Positions 36,370 through 45,233 of a stretch of DNA of 64,000 bases are shown piece by piece. Source of the DNA: Arcanobacterium phocae. GTDB taxonomy: Bacteria > Actinomycetota > Actinomycetes > Actinomycetales > Actinomycetaceae. Under the pieces are notes generated by a model. It had not been told where the DNA came from and did not search any database. It saw only the letters and a list, made by a program, of their open reading frames with translations. Positions within the stretch are counted from its first letter, which is position 1, and each line of letters opens with the position of its first letter. Position numbers and translations under genes: made by a program. The DNA is taken from positions 1,550,001-1,614,000 of the forward strand of contig NZ_LT629804.1 of assembly GCF_900105865.1 (NCBI RefSeq), in the 5' to 3' direction.

Positions 36370-38072
36370 GATGTCCTCTCTTTGTTATGGACATGGCGAA
36401 GTTCAGTAGTTACTTGAGCAAGGGAATGCTCAATTGTCGGATCCAGAGATAGCTCATGCAAGGCTCGCCGATATTCTTCTATATTTGCCTCAATAAACGA
36501 CGCAGCAAGTTCGTGTAAGGAGGCAGTTGCTTGCTTTGTCATCCGACGAACAGCGTCGTCACCAAAAACTGCTTCCAGTACTCGCTGCGCCACCACAGCA
36601 GTACCTCCAGCAATCGCGACTTCTCCCCCAGCTAGTCCTGCAGTTGCGGAGAAAACTGTGATCATGAGTGCAACGCCTACGGCATTGACCCCTAACGCCA
36701 AGAAGCGAGCGGTTGTCTTTTTACTGCTACTTTCGGCAGAAATAAGATCATACAATTCTTCTTGCCACTGCCGCACAATCGTTGCTGCTTCTTCATGACG
36801 TTGTTCGCTTGTATAGCTGATCTGCGGTGTATCTATCAATCCAGCACGTTGCCAAGCTGTCGATATCTGCAAAATCGCGGCTTCACTTTGTGAAATGAGA
36901 AGTGTTTGTACACCTTCTTCTATAGCCGCGACAGCTTCTTTATCATTGGTACGGCCCGTGAACCAGTTTGTTACTCGATCCCGGAATCTACTGACGCCGT
37001 CTTCTAGGACACGCGTCCATGTCCCAGTACCGACAATATCCTGCCAGCGTGCAAGAACTTCACCGCGTAATAACAATCCGTTCCGCAGTGCCCGGTCAAT
37101 TCCGCCCAGTGCCTCCTCGCACGCATGGTCAATATCCCACTGCAAAGATTCTTGCGCTTCGATTTGTTCTTGGTAAGAATCATGGATAGTTGACAACGAT
37201 TGCGTAAGGTTAGCTACCGCGCCCGATAGCGTTTGACGAACTACTGCGGAACGCGCTGCCGAATCGCGAGTAAGGGCAGTGAGCCAATCACGCAACGAGG
37301 CAACGTCGTCGTCGCGAATAAAACCGAGCTCATCAAACTCTTGTTCCGATATGACAAAAAGCGGTGCGCTCCCCAGCCCACGGGAGTTCAGCCGACGAAC
37401 CAAATCCGGCCGAACTTCGGCACCTTGGCCACGTGGCACCCGGTTAAGGACAATCGCAACAACGATATTCCGCTCTGCTGCTTCGTCCAGAAGTGCCCAC
37501 GGAATAGCATCTGCATAACGCGCTGCCGTGGTAACAAAAACCCACAGATCGGCAGCGGCTAAGAGTTGCGCCGCTAGCTCCCGATTTTCCTTCGCGACAG
37601 AATCAATGTCCGGCGAATCAATTAAGGCTAGCCCCGAAGCTAATGTTTCCGTAGCATGGAGCGAAATATGTTTTTGGGCCTGCTTGTGAACGGTGGTGCC
37701 ATGCACTCGTTGTAACTCTGGCAGAATCCGGTCATCGTCAAACCAGAGTTCGTCTGCGGGGTTAAACATCAGCATTGGTTGGCGAGTGGTTGGACGCACA
37801 GCCGACGCTGGTGCAACATGTTCGCGAACCAGGGAATTAATGAGTGTCGATTTACCAGAACCAGTAGAACCACCGATCACTGCCAATATGGGTGCATCCA
37901 TATTGCGGTACCGCGGAATCAGATAGTCGTCAAGCTGGTGGATTGCATCTATTAATAGATCGTTTCCCGCTTCAGCATGGGTGGTTGGTAACGGGAATTT
38001 TACCGTCTCCAATACATCCCTCACGGCTTTCAGACTACCTGAGACCTCGAAATGATCGGTGGAATCTACCAT
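36366..38072 (-). CDS. Membrane-anchored dynamin-like GTPase, partner 1
   Basis: A 568-residue GTPase. G1 is GGSTGSGKST (67-76), the switch region is SAVRPTTRQP, and G3 is IDSPDID. G4 is atypical (VLNRVPRG where NKxD is expected). Long helices follow, then a hydrophobic hairpin near residues 470-510 (ALGVNAVGVALMITVFSATA and following) and a C-terminal helical tail. It starts 3 bases after the hisS stop and its end overlaps the second GTPase gene by ATGA. The pair may remodel or stabilise membrane, for example at division. That role is inference. Confidence 0.8.
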   Translation of the reverse strand: MVDSTDHFEVSGSLKAVRDVLETVKFPLPTTHAEAGNDLLIDAIHQLDDYLIPRYRNMDAPILAVIGGSTGSGKSTLINSLVREHVAPASAVRPTTRQPMLMFNPADELWFDDDRILPELQRVHGTTVHKQAQKHISLHATETLASGLALIDSPDIDSVAKENRELAAQLLAAADLWVFVTTAARYADAIPWALLDEAAERNIVVAIVLNRVPRGQGAEVRPDLVRRLNSRGLGSAPLFVISEQEFDELGFIRDDDVASLRDWLTALTRDSAARSAVVRQTLSGAVANLTQSLSTIHDSYQEQIEAQESLQWDIDHACEEALGGIDRALRNGLLLRGEVLARWQDIVGTGTWTRVLEDGVSRFRDRVTNWFTGRTNDKEAVAAIEEGVQTLLISQSEAAILQISTAWQRAGLIDTPQISYTSEQRHEEAATIVRQWQEELYDLISAESSSKKTTARFLALGVNAVGVALMITVFSATAGLAGGEVAIAGGTAVVAQRVLEAVFGDDAVRRMTKQATASLHELAASFIEANIEEYRRALHELSLDPTIEHSLAQVTTELRHVHNKERTS

Positions 38073-38074
38073 CG

Positions 38075-39403
38075 TCAGTTTTCCTCTGCTCTAAGAATCG
38101 GCCGAAGATCCTGTGCTGGTGGCTCCCACGTTGAGGTATCTGCAGAAGTTTGTTCCCCAGAACGGATGTCCTTTACTTGTTCACCGTCTTCAGTTGAGAA
38201 CCATACGAATGGAATACCGCGACGATCTGCGTACCGAATCTGCCTCCCGAATTTTGCAGACGACGGCGAAACTTCGGTGGCAATCCCCCGAGCCCGCAAT
38301 TCGAATGCCGTTTTCTCTGCATGTGGCCGCTCTGTTTCATCATTAACTGCAACTAGCACAGCAGTAGGAACCTTGCGGCTTGGAGTAACAACGTTTTTGC
38401 CAATAATCCGAGCCAAAATACGCGAAACCCCGATAGAAAGACCGACGCCCGGGAATGTGCGTTTGCCGTCCGAAACGAGCGAATCGTAACGCCCACCAGA
38501 ACAAACCGAACCTAGATCTTCATGTCCTTCCATCACTGATTCGTAGACTGAACCAGTGTAGTAATCTAAGCCGCGTGCGATCTTCAGATCTGCAACAACC
38601 GAACCTGGGATCAAGGCATTAGCGCCTTCGACTAGAGCGACGAGTTCGTTCAGACCTTCATCGAGCAAATCAGATGACAGTCCGAATGACGCAATTTTAT
38701 CTGCGAATGATGCGTCGGCACTTTGAATTTGTGCTAGTTCTAGAGTCAAGCGTGCCTGATCCGGAGTGGCATTGACGTCCCGAGCCAAAAGCTCAGCTAC
38801 GATCTCCGGTCCAACTTTGTCTAGCTTGTCAACGATTCGTAGCGTTTGCTCAACGTCTTCAATACCGATCGCTTCATAGAATCCTTGCGCAACTTTGCGA
38901 TTCGAAGCGTGGATACGCACCCGCGGAATAGGGAGCTTCGATAACGCATCAACCATGACTAGTGGCAATTCGATTTCGTGGTGGAAGGCCAACGTATCTT
39001 GACCGACGACGTCGACATCCGCCTGGATAAATTCTCTAAATCGACCGTCTTGTGGACGTTCACCACGCCACACTTTTTGGATCTGGTAACGCCGGAATGG
39101 GAAGTCCAGATGCCCGGCATTTTCTAGCACGTACCGGGCAAGTGGCACAGTTAAATCGAAGTGTAAGCCGAGTTCATCCTTATCGTTTCCTTCACCGGCT
39201 TGGAGACGACGTAACAAATAAATCTCTTTCGAGGTTTCCCCTTTAGAAAGTAGACGCTCTACTGGCTCCACTGCGCGAGTTTCGATAGATGAAAATGCAT
39301 GCAGTTCGAAGGTGCGACGCAGGGTGTCTAATACTTCTTGCTCGACCAGCCGACCAGCCGGGAGCCATTCCGGAAATCCAGATAACGGTGCAATTTTAGC
39401 CAT
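38075..39403 (-). CDS. hisS: Histidyl-tRNA synthetase
   Basis: A 442-residue class II synthetase. The histidine-binding motifs are visible: the motif-2 arginine in FRRYQIQKVWRGERPQDGRF, LKIARGLDYYTGSVYE, and motif 3 GVGLSIGVSRI. The start MAKIAPLSGFPEWLPAGRL is the form common in actinobacteria. It is the first gene of a minus-strand run with the two GTPases. The 66 bases to the MBL gene upstream hold no hairpin that I see. Confidence 0.97.
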   Translation of the reverse strand: MAKIAPLSGFPEWLPAGRLVEQEVLDTLRRTFELHAFSSIETRAVEPVERLLSKGETSKEIYLLRRLQAGEGNDKDELGLHFDLTVPLARYVLENAGHLDFPFRRYQIQKVWRGERPQDGRFREFIQADVDVVGQDTLAFHHEIELPLVMVDALSKLPIPRVRIHASNRKVAQGFYEAIGIEDVEQTLRIVDKLDKVGPEIVAELLARDVNATPDQARLTLELAQIQSADASFADKIASFGLSSDLLDEGLNELVALVEGANALIPGSVVADLKIARGLDYYTGSVYESVMEGHEDLGSVCSGGRYDSLVSDGKRTFPGVGLSIGVSRILARIIGKNVVTPSRKVPTAVLVAVNDETERPHAEKTAFELRARGIATEVSPSSAKFGRQIRYADRRGIPFVWFSTEDGEQVKDIRSGEQTSADTSTWEPPAQDLRPILRAEEN

Positions 39404-39469
39404 ACCTATTATTCTCCCACGAAATGATAACGAAAATGGAATTTAACAGTGAGTTTGTGATAAATGTTC

Positions 39470-40192
39470 TCAGCTCATCGCGGCGTGCAAGAACGGCGAA
39501 TGCCGAGTTTCATGGAACATCATCGTATGTGGGCCATGACCTGGGAAAATATATGTCTCCGGGCGGATAACCTGTACCAAGAAACGCAGAGTGGACGCCA
39601 TTTGATATTCATCCCCGCCCGGCATATCGGTCCGACCGATCCCGCCATTAAAAATCACATCTCCAGCAAGCATGAAAGATTCATTACGGCCTGTTGGCAT
39701 TATGACCGAATACGGCACATTAGTTACTTGGCCTTCGCACAAAAATACCGTAGAGCCTTCTGTATGCCCCGGAGCCGGAACGGCTCGAAATAGAATTCCA
39801 GGCACTAGCTCAACGGACTGGGAGAAAATCTCTGCCGGCAACAACTGCATATTCTTCGGCTTCGTCCAATGGCCTCCCATACGTTCCAAGGCAAGACTAC
39901 GCCCGGCATCAGCAGGCAGGTGCGCATCTGGTTCTTCCATCCGATATGAATCAGGTTGCGCGATGTACACCGGCTTGTCACCAGCAATTTTTGCACTATC
40001 CCAGACGTGGTCTGGATGCCCATGAGTAAGGAGGACAGCGCCAAGTGTCAGGCCATGTTCAGTCAACATATCATTGACCCAGACATGACTACCTGCACCT
40101 GGATCGGCAACGATCGCCACCCGTGCGTCGTTGTCAGCTAAAATGTAAGTGTTCTCTTGTAAGAAGGTTTGGTCGTATCGCAAAAATAACAT
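39470..40192 (-). CDS. MBL-fold metallo-hydrolase (glyoxalase II-like)
   Basis: A 240-residue metallo-beta-lactamase-fold hydrolase. The metal ligands are LTHGHPDH (H57, H59, D61, H62), PAPGHTEGS, LAGDVIF and FPGHGPHT. It resembles hydroxyacylglutathione hydrolases, but actinobacteria usually lack glutathione, so the physiological thioester is unknown. Position next to hisS, DUF349 and relA is conserved in the phylum. It is divergent from the DUF349 gene. Confidence 0.92.
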   Translation of the reverse strand: MLFLRYDQTFLQENTYILADNDARVAIVADPGAGSHVWVNDMLTEHGLTLGAVLLTHGHPDHVWDSAKIAGDKPVYIAQPDSYRMEEPDAHLPADAGRSLALERMGGHWTKPKNMQLLPAEIFSQSVELVPGILFRAVPAPGHTEGSTVFLCEGQVTNVPYSVIMPTGRNESFMLAGDVIFNGGIGRTDMPGGDEYQMASTLRFLVQVIRPETYIFPGHGPHTMMFHETRHSPFLHAAMS

Positions 40193-40294
40193 ATCTTAAC
40201 CGTACCGGAACACAAGCAAAAAGACGTCGATTAGGCGTAAACTAAAGTTACGTATGACAACGAGAACGGTCTACCCCGTCTGAAGGAGACTCTC

Positions 40295-41623
40295 ATGACT
40301 GATAAGAATCCCACCCCAACCCCACGCGCAGTCGCTCACCCGAAACCAGCGACCGCGCCTGTTCCACCAGTAGATGAAGCGCAAGCGATCCATGCCGCTA
40401 CCTTCGGCCGGATTGATAACGAAAGAAACGTCTGGCTTAAAGAGGCCGATGGCAGTGAGCGAATTGTTGGCCAGTATGCCGCAGGTGGCTCAGAAAAAGA
40501 TGCGTTGGAACTTTATGTCCGGCGTTTCCTTGATCTCCAAGCCCAAGTAACCCTCCTTGAGACGCGCATTTCTCACATCTCCCCCGAAGAAGCTCACCAG
40601 TCGCTCAAGACGCTGCATGAGCAGCTCATTGAGCCTGCGGTAGTAGGCGATGTGGCTTCGTTAATCGCTCGAGCTGCTAAGCTTGATGAACTTGCCGAAC
40701 AACGCAAGCAAGAAGTTGCCGCTGAACGAGCTGTCGCGAAAGAGCAAGCGTTAGCAGAACGCACTGCCATTGTTGAAAAGGCAGAAGCACTCGCTAACCA
40801 AGATCCTGCACGGACACACTGGAAGAACTCGCGTCAAGAGCTCACTGATTTGCTTGAGGCTTGGAAGACTTCGCAACGTACCGGCGCCCGAATCGACCGA
40901 CCAACCGAAGAAAGCTTGTGGAAGCGTTTTTCATCTGCACGTACGCAGTTTGATCGCCATCGTCGTCAATACTTCTCTGAGCGCGACGCTGCTTTGAAAA
41001 TTATTGTTGCTCGTAAAGAAGAGCTCATTGCCGAAGCTGAAACTCTTGCAACTTCAACCGATTGGGGTGCGACTGCTGGTCGGTTCCGTGATCTCATGGA
41101 TGAGTGGAAAGCTGCCGGACGCTCAATTAAAAAGGAAGATGACCGACTCTGGGAACGTTTCCGGTTAGCACAGCAAGCTTTCTTCGATGCCCGCTCGGCT
41201 CACAACTCAGCTCTAGACGAAGAGTTCGGTGCTAATCTCACGGCAAAACTTGCGTTACTTGAGGAAGCTGAGAAGCTCGTCCCAGTCCAAGATATCGATT
41301 ATGCTAAAGATCAAATTCGATCAATTGGCGAACGTTGGGATGCTATCGGTCGAGTACCTCGAGCAGATATTGCCCGTACCGAAGGCCGCTTACGCGACAT
41401 CGAGCGTGCAATCCGCGATGCTGAATCTGAACAGTGGCGTAAGTCTGATCCGGATAAGAAGGAACGTAGCAACGGTATGGCTGCTCAGCTAGAAGCACTC
41501 ATTGCTGAACTTGAGTCAGATATTGAGAAAGCTACCGCAGCCGGAAACGATAAGAAGCTCAAGGAACTCAATGTAGCTCTCGAAGCGCGTAAAGCGTGGC
41601 TCGCTGCCGTTTTAGCTGAATAA
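40295..41623 (+). CDS. DUF349 domain-containing protein
   Basis: A 442-residue highly charged, mostly helical protein with three or more DUF349 repeats (for example TDLLEAWKTSQRTG, then RFRDLMDEWKAAGRS, then IRSIGERWDAIGRV). The N-terminus is proline- and alanine-rich and probably disordered, and the repeats should form long coiled coils. GAAGGAGA lies 8 bases before the ATG. Function of the family is unsettled, and actinobacteria keep it near relA. A very strong hairpin follows the stop. Confidence 0.93.
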   Translation: MTDKNPTPTPRAVAHPKPATAPVPPVDEAQAIHAATFGRIDNERNVWLKEADGSERIVGQYAAGGSEKDALELYVRRFLDLQAQVTLLETRISHISPEEAHQSLKTLHEQLIEPAVVGDVASLIARAAKLDELAEQRKQEVAAERAVAKEQALAERTAIVEKAEALANQDPARTHWKNSRQELTDLLEAWKTSQRTGARIDRPTEESLWKRFSSARTQFDRHRRQYFSERDAALKIIVARKEELIAEAETLATSTDWGATAGRFRDLMDEWKAAGRSIKKEDDRLWERFRLAQQAFFDARSAHNSALDEEFGANLTAKLALLEEAEKLVPVQDIDYAKDQIRSIGERWDAIGRVPRADIARTEGRLRDIERAIRDAESEQWRKSDPDKKERSNGMAAQLEALIAELESDIEKATAAGNDKKLKELNVALEARKAWLAAVLAE

Positions 41624-41650
41624 AATTACTAGCTTAACGCAAGCAACCTA

Positions 41651-41700
41651 TGAGTGTTGGCGGGTATCCACAGGTGTGGATACCCGCCAACACTCATTTT
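41651..41700 (+). terminator. Terminator after the DUF349 gene
   Basis: A perfect 22-base inverted repeat (41651-41672 and 41675-41696) with a 2-base GG centre is followed by TTTTAT. It is the longest perfect hairpin seen in the window and lies 27 bases past the stop codon. Confidence 0.92.
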
Positions 41701-41722
41701 ATGATCATGGTTTGCTAGTTGT

Positions 41723-42331
41723 ATGTTCTCAATAATTGCCAGTCCAAACAACCTTTTTGAACGCCATCAATGCGAGGTTTTATCAAATGAAGGCTGCCTT
41801 ACCCAGCTGGCAAATATTGGCTGGGTAGCTTGTGATCAGATAGCCACAGTTGCACAACGTATCGGTATACTTAATGCGATATATGGCACCGATATTATCG
41901 TGTCACATGTGGGAGCTTATTGGGTTTACACTGGCAAAACAACAAACGAGCTATCGCGTTCGCTCCACGTTTACCGGTCTACTAATCAGCGTCAAGGGCG
42001 ACTGCCAAGAAAAAAATTTCCAGAGCAAGACCTAGTCACAATTAAATGTGTCACAGTTACATCATTGGAACGGACAGCAATCGACCTGCTCCAGCACGAT
42101 CTAGCCACTGGCATAGAAGCGCTACTTAATCTTCTTCGTCAAGGCGCATCTTACGAAAAAATCATTTCTCGTGCCCAACAGCTTAAAAGAGTTCCAGGGA
42201 TGAAACAAGTACGCGCGTTACTCTGTCAGCTTCCATCAGACATTATTGACCGTGCTAGTTCGCATTTCGCCGAGGAATCGGAGTTTGCGCAGCACGCTGA
42301 AGCCGAGCATCATCCTTCTTATTACCCGTGA
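41723..42331 (+). CDS. AbiEi-antitoxin-like protein of unknown function
   Basis: A 202-residue protein. CVTVTSLERTAIDLLQHDLA in the middle and a preceding beta-rich part resemble the AbiEi-like N-terminal module found in front of DUF559 nucleases in many actinobacterial proteins. No nuclease domain follows here. The normal helix-turn-helix at the N-terminus is only weakly suggested (TQLANIGWVACDQIATVAQR). No toxin gene is adjacent. The 3' end overlaps the convergent relA gene by 77 bases, within the relA C-terminus. No clear Shine-Dalgarno is seen, and its start codon is 22 bases after a strong terminator. Confidence 0.6.
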   Translation: MFSIIASPNNLFERHQCEVLSNEGCLTQLANIGWVACDQIATVAQRIGILNAIYGTDIIVSHVGAYWVYTGKTTNELSRSLHVYRSTNQRQGRLPRKKFPEQDLVTIKCVTVTSLERTAIDLLQHDLATGIEALLNLLRQGASYEKIISRAQQLKRVPGMKQVRALLCQLPSDIIDRASSHFAEESEFAQHAEAEHHPSYYP

Positions 42332-44573
42332 TCCGGTAGGCATCATAAACGCCTTCAATTTTCCGCAATTCACGCAAAACTCGTTCCAAGTGATGCGGAT
42401 CAGCCATTTCAAATGTGAAAGAAGATTTGGCTACCCGATCGGACGATGTATTTATCGTTCCAGCTATCATGTTGACGTCATGTTCAGCTAACGCGCGCGA
42501 TATATCAGCTAGCAAACCACGTCGATCTAGTGCCTCGATTTGCACTTGTACAAGATAAACTGCGTCAGCTTCGCTATCCCAAGCAATATCAATAAAACGA
42601 TCTGGCTCCCGTTTTAAGGAATCGACATTGGGGCAATCAGCACGGTGGACAGAAATGCCCTTGCCACGCGTCACAAATCCCACGATTTCGTCTGGAGGCA
42701 CCGGAGTACAACATTTAGCAAGCTTTACAAGGACATCTGTATCTTCAATGGAAGCAACGATAACAGCCGAAGATCCATTGCCTTCAGAGCGATGTTGAAT
42801 CCGGGTAGGAGTAACTGCCTCTGCCATCGATTCTTCAGCGCCAATATTGCCACCTTGCGAAGCAATCAGGCGTCGAACAACAGATTCAGCAGATACTGCT
42901 CCTTCGCCTATCGCTGCATAGAGGTCGTTGACATCTGTGCGATTGAGATCTTGAGCGATCGCTTTCAAAGTTTCATGGCTCATCAACCGTTGTACAGGCT
43001 CATTACGACGGCGAATTGCCCGAGCAAGCTTGTCTTTGCCGATATCCGAATTCTCTTCCTTGCGAGAACGCGAATACCACTGCTTAATCTTGGACCGGGC
43101 ACGTGCGGTAGCAACAAACTCGCTCCATCCTTGAGATGGCGCCGCATCTTCCGATTTAGACGTAATGATTTCGACGGTATCGCCAGATTGTAGTTCATGA
43201 TCCAGAGTTACTAACCGATCATTAACTTTTGCGCCAACAGTTCGGTATCCAACTTCGGTGTGGACAGCAAAGGCAAAATCAACTGGAGTGGAACCAGCTG
43301 GCAACTCTTTTACCTCCCCTGCCGGGGTAAATACATATACCTTATTCTTCGACATTTCATAGCGAAGCGAATCTAGGAATTCGGATGGATCAGCAGTGTC
43401 ACGTTGCCAATCAACGAGTTGTCGTAACCATTCGAGTTGAGTATCTTCCTGGCTGGTTGGCTGATCACCCGATTTTGCATTAGGATTCTCTTTGTAACGC
43501 CAATGCGCTGCAACCCCATATTCGGCTCGTCGATGCATTTCATGTGTACGAATCTGAATCTCGACTGTACGGCCTGCAGGCCCCATCACGGTCGTGTGAA
43601 TAGATTGATATAGGTTGAATTTAGGCGAAGCGATATAGTCTTTAATCCGGCCTTGAATGGGTGTATAAGCAGAGTTGGCCACACCTAGAGCTGTGTAACA
43701 GTCCTGAACTTCATTAACGAGTACTCGCACCCCAACCAGATCATAAATATCTTCGAAATCGCGTCCGCGAAGAATCATTTTTTGGTAGATAGAATAATAA
43801 TGTTTCGGACGCCCAGTAATCGTACATTTGACGTTGGCTTTACTAAGTTCTCGCTTTAGCGTTGCTTTGACTTCTTCAATAAAGCGCTCACGTTCGGGAG
43901 CACGTTCACGAACCATGCGTTCGATTTCCGAATACACAGCCGGGTACAGAATCCGGAATGATAGGTCTTCTAGTTCCCACTTAATCGAATTCATGCCTAG
44001 TCGGTGAGCTAGCGGAGCAAAAATCTCAAGCGTTTCACGGGCTTTACGCTGTGCCGATGATTGTGAGACAAACCGCCAAGTCCGGGCATTATGAAGACGA
44101 TCTCCGAGCTTAATTAAAAGTACACGAATATCTTTAGCCATGGCGATAATCATTTTACGTACAGTCTCCGCCGCTGCAGCTTCGCCATAATTAACCTTTT
44201 CGAGTTTAGTCACACCATCGACTAATAATGCGACGGTGGGACCGAACTCTGCGGAAAGTTCTTCAATGGTATAAGGAGTATCTTCAACTGTGTCATGGAG
44301 CAAGGCCGCTACGAGAGTATCTTCATCAAGGCCGAGTTCGGCAAGAATAGTCGCTACTGCGACCGGATGCGTAATGTAGGGTTCCCCTGACTTACGGTTA
44401 ACACCCCGATGTAACTTTTCAGCAACTTCATACGCGTGGATAAGACGATCAATATCCATTAACCTCGTAGCTTCAATGCTCATCATAGGTTCAAGAATGG
44501 TGGGAACAGTAACTTTCTTCCCAAGCCACGACAACCGAGACCGCACGCGCGGAACATGTGAATGAGATGACAT
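42255..44573 (-). CDS. relA: Bifunctional (p)ppGpp synthetase/hydrolase
   Basis: A 772-residue Rel protein. The HD hydrolase domain is intact (THPVAVATILAEL, then LLHDTVEDT). The synthetase domain follows (KHYYSIYQKM, then YQSIHTTVMGP), then a TGS domain (VYVFTPAGEVKELPAGSTPVDFA) and a C-terminal ACT domain (VQIEALDRRGLLADISRAL). Actinobacteria usually have one long Rel with both activities. It adjusts growth on amino-acid starvation. The gene is preceded by a strong terminator after apt, so it has its own promoter. Confidence 0.97.
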   Translation of the reverse strand: MSSHSHVPRVRSRLSWLGKKVTVPTILEPMMSIEATRLMDIDRLIHAYEVAEKLHRGVNRKSGEPYITHPVAVATILAELGLDEDTLVAALLHDTVEDTPYTIEELSAEFGPTVALLVDGVTKLEKVNYGEAAAAETVRKMIIAMAKDIRVLLIKLGDRLHNARTWRFVSQSSAQRKARETLEIFAPLAHRLGMNSIKWELEDLSFRILYPAVYSEIERMVRERAPERERFIEEVKATLKRELSKANVKCTITGRPKHYYSIYQKMILRGRDFEDIYDLVGVRVLVNEVQDCYTALGVANSAYTPIQGRIKDYIASPKFNLYQSIHTTVMGPAGRTVEIQIRTHEMHRRAEYGVAAHWRYKENPNAKSGDQPTSQEDTQLEWLRQLVDWQRDTADPSEFLDSLRYEMSKNKVYVFTPAGEVKELPAGSTPVDFAFAVHTEVGYRTVGAKVNDRLVTLDHELQSGDTVEIITSKSEDAAPSQGWSEFVATARARSKIKQWYSRSRKEENSDIGKDKLARAIRRRNEPVQRLMSHETLKAIAQDLNRTDVNDLYAAIGEGAVSAESVVRRLIASQGGNIGAEESMAEAVTPTRIQHRSEGNGSSAVIVASIEDTDVLVKLAKCCTPVPPDEIVGFVTRGKGISVHRADCPNVDSLKREPDRFIDIAWDSEADAVYLVQVQIEALDRRGLLADISRALAEHDVNMIAGTINTSSDRVAKSSFTFEMADPHHLERVLRELRKIEGVYDAYRITGNKKDDARLQRAAQTPIPRRNAN

Positions 44574-44628
44574 CTCAGTACCTCCTGACCCTGATTATTA
44601 ATTCATTTTACCGTATTTTTAAAGATAT

Positions 44629-44673
44629 ATATAAGGAGGAGAGATAGCCTTTGGCTATCTCTCCTCCTTATAT
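44629..44673 (-). terminator. Terminator between apt and relA
   Basis: A perfect 21-base inverted repeat (44629-44649 and 44653-44673) with a TTT loop on the plus strand lies just past the apt stop. On the minus strand it is followed by an AT-rich tract with short T-runs. It separates the apt block from relA. Confidence 0.9.
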
Positions 44674-44684
44674 CGGCTAGAAGC

Positions 44685-45233
44685 TTAGTATTGTAATACG
44701 GAGTCTACTTCAACACCTTCACCCAGATAGTTACGACCATTGAACTCAGTGAGCTCAATGAGAACACATAAGCCTACCGGGTTACCGCCAGCTTGCCGGA
44801 TCAGATCGCATGCAGCACCTGCCGTCCCGCCGGTTGCGAGGACGTCGTCGAGAACAAGAACGCGTTGTCCGTCCTCCACGGTGAAAGGTTGAAGCTCCAT
44901 TCGTGCAGAACCATATTCGAGATCGTAGTCGATGCCAACAACAGGACCAGGCAAACGGCCTGCCTTGCGAACGGTTAGCATGCCAACGCCCAGTGCCACT
45001 GCCAATGGCGCAGCCAGAATAAAGCCGCGTGATTCAAGCCCAGCCACTGCGTCGACTTTTCCGCGGTATTTGTCTGCAAGCATGTCAATCAAGGCAGCAA
45101 ATCCTTCCGGATCTGCAATCAAGGGTGTTACATCACGAAATAGAACACCTCGTGCAGGGAAGTCCTGGACTTCTCGAATATGCGAACGGACGAGGTCAAC
45201 GACGTCCTGCGGAAAATTATTATCGTTGCTCAA
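44685..45233 (-). CDS. apt: Adenine phosphoribosyltransferase
   Basis: A 182-residue salvage enzyme that makes AMP from adenine and PRPP. The PRPP-binding motif is VLVLDDVLATGGTA, and DFPARGVLFRDVTPL near the N-terminus is characteristic. The start is a TTG at 45233, which overlaps the secF TGA by 4 bases (TTGA) and is preceded by GAGGAAG. This suggests translational coupling to secF. The secDF-apt-relA order is standard in actinobacteria. Confidence 0.96.
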   Translation of the reverse strand: MSNDNNFPQDVVDLVRSHIREVQDFPARGVLFRDVTPLIADPEGFAALIDMLADKYRGKVDAVAGLESRGFILAAPLAVALGVGMLTVRKAGRLPGPVVGIDYDLEYGSARMELQPFTVEDGQRVLVLDDVLATGGTAGAACDLIRQAGGNPVGLCVLIELTEFNGRNYLGEGVEVDSVLQY

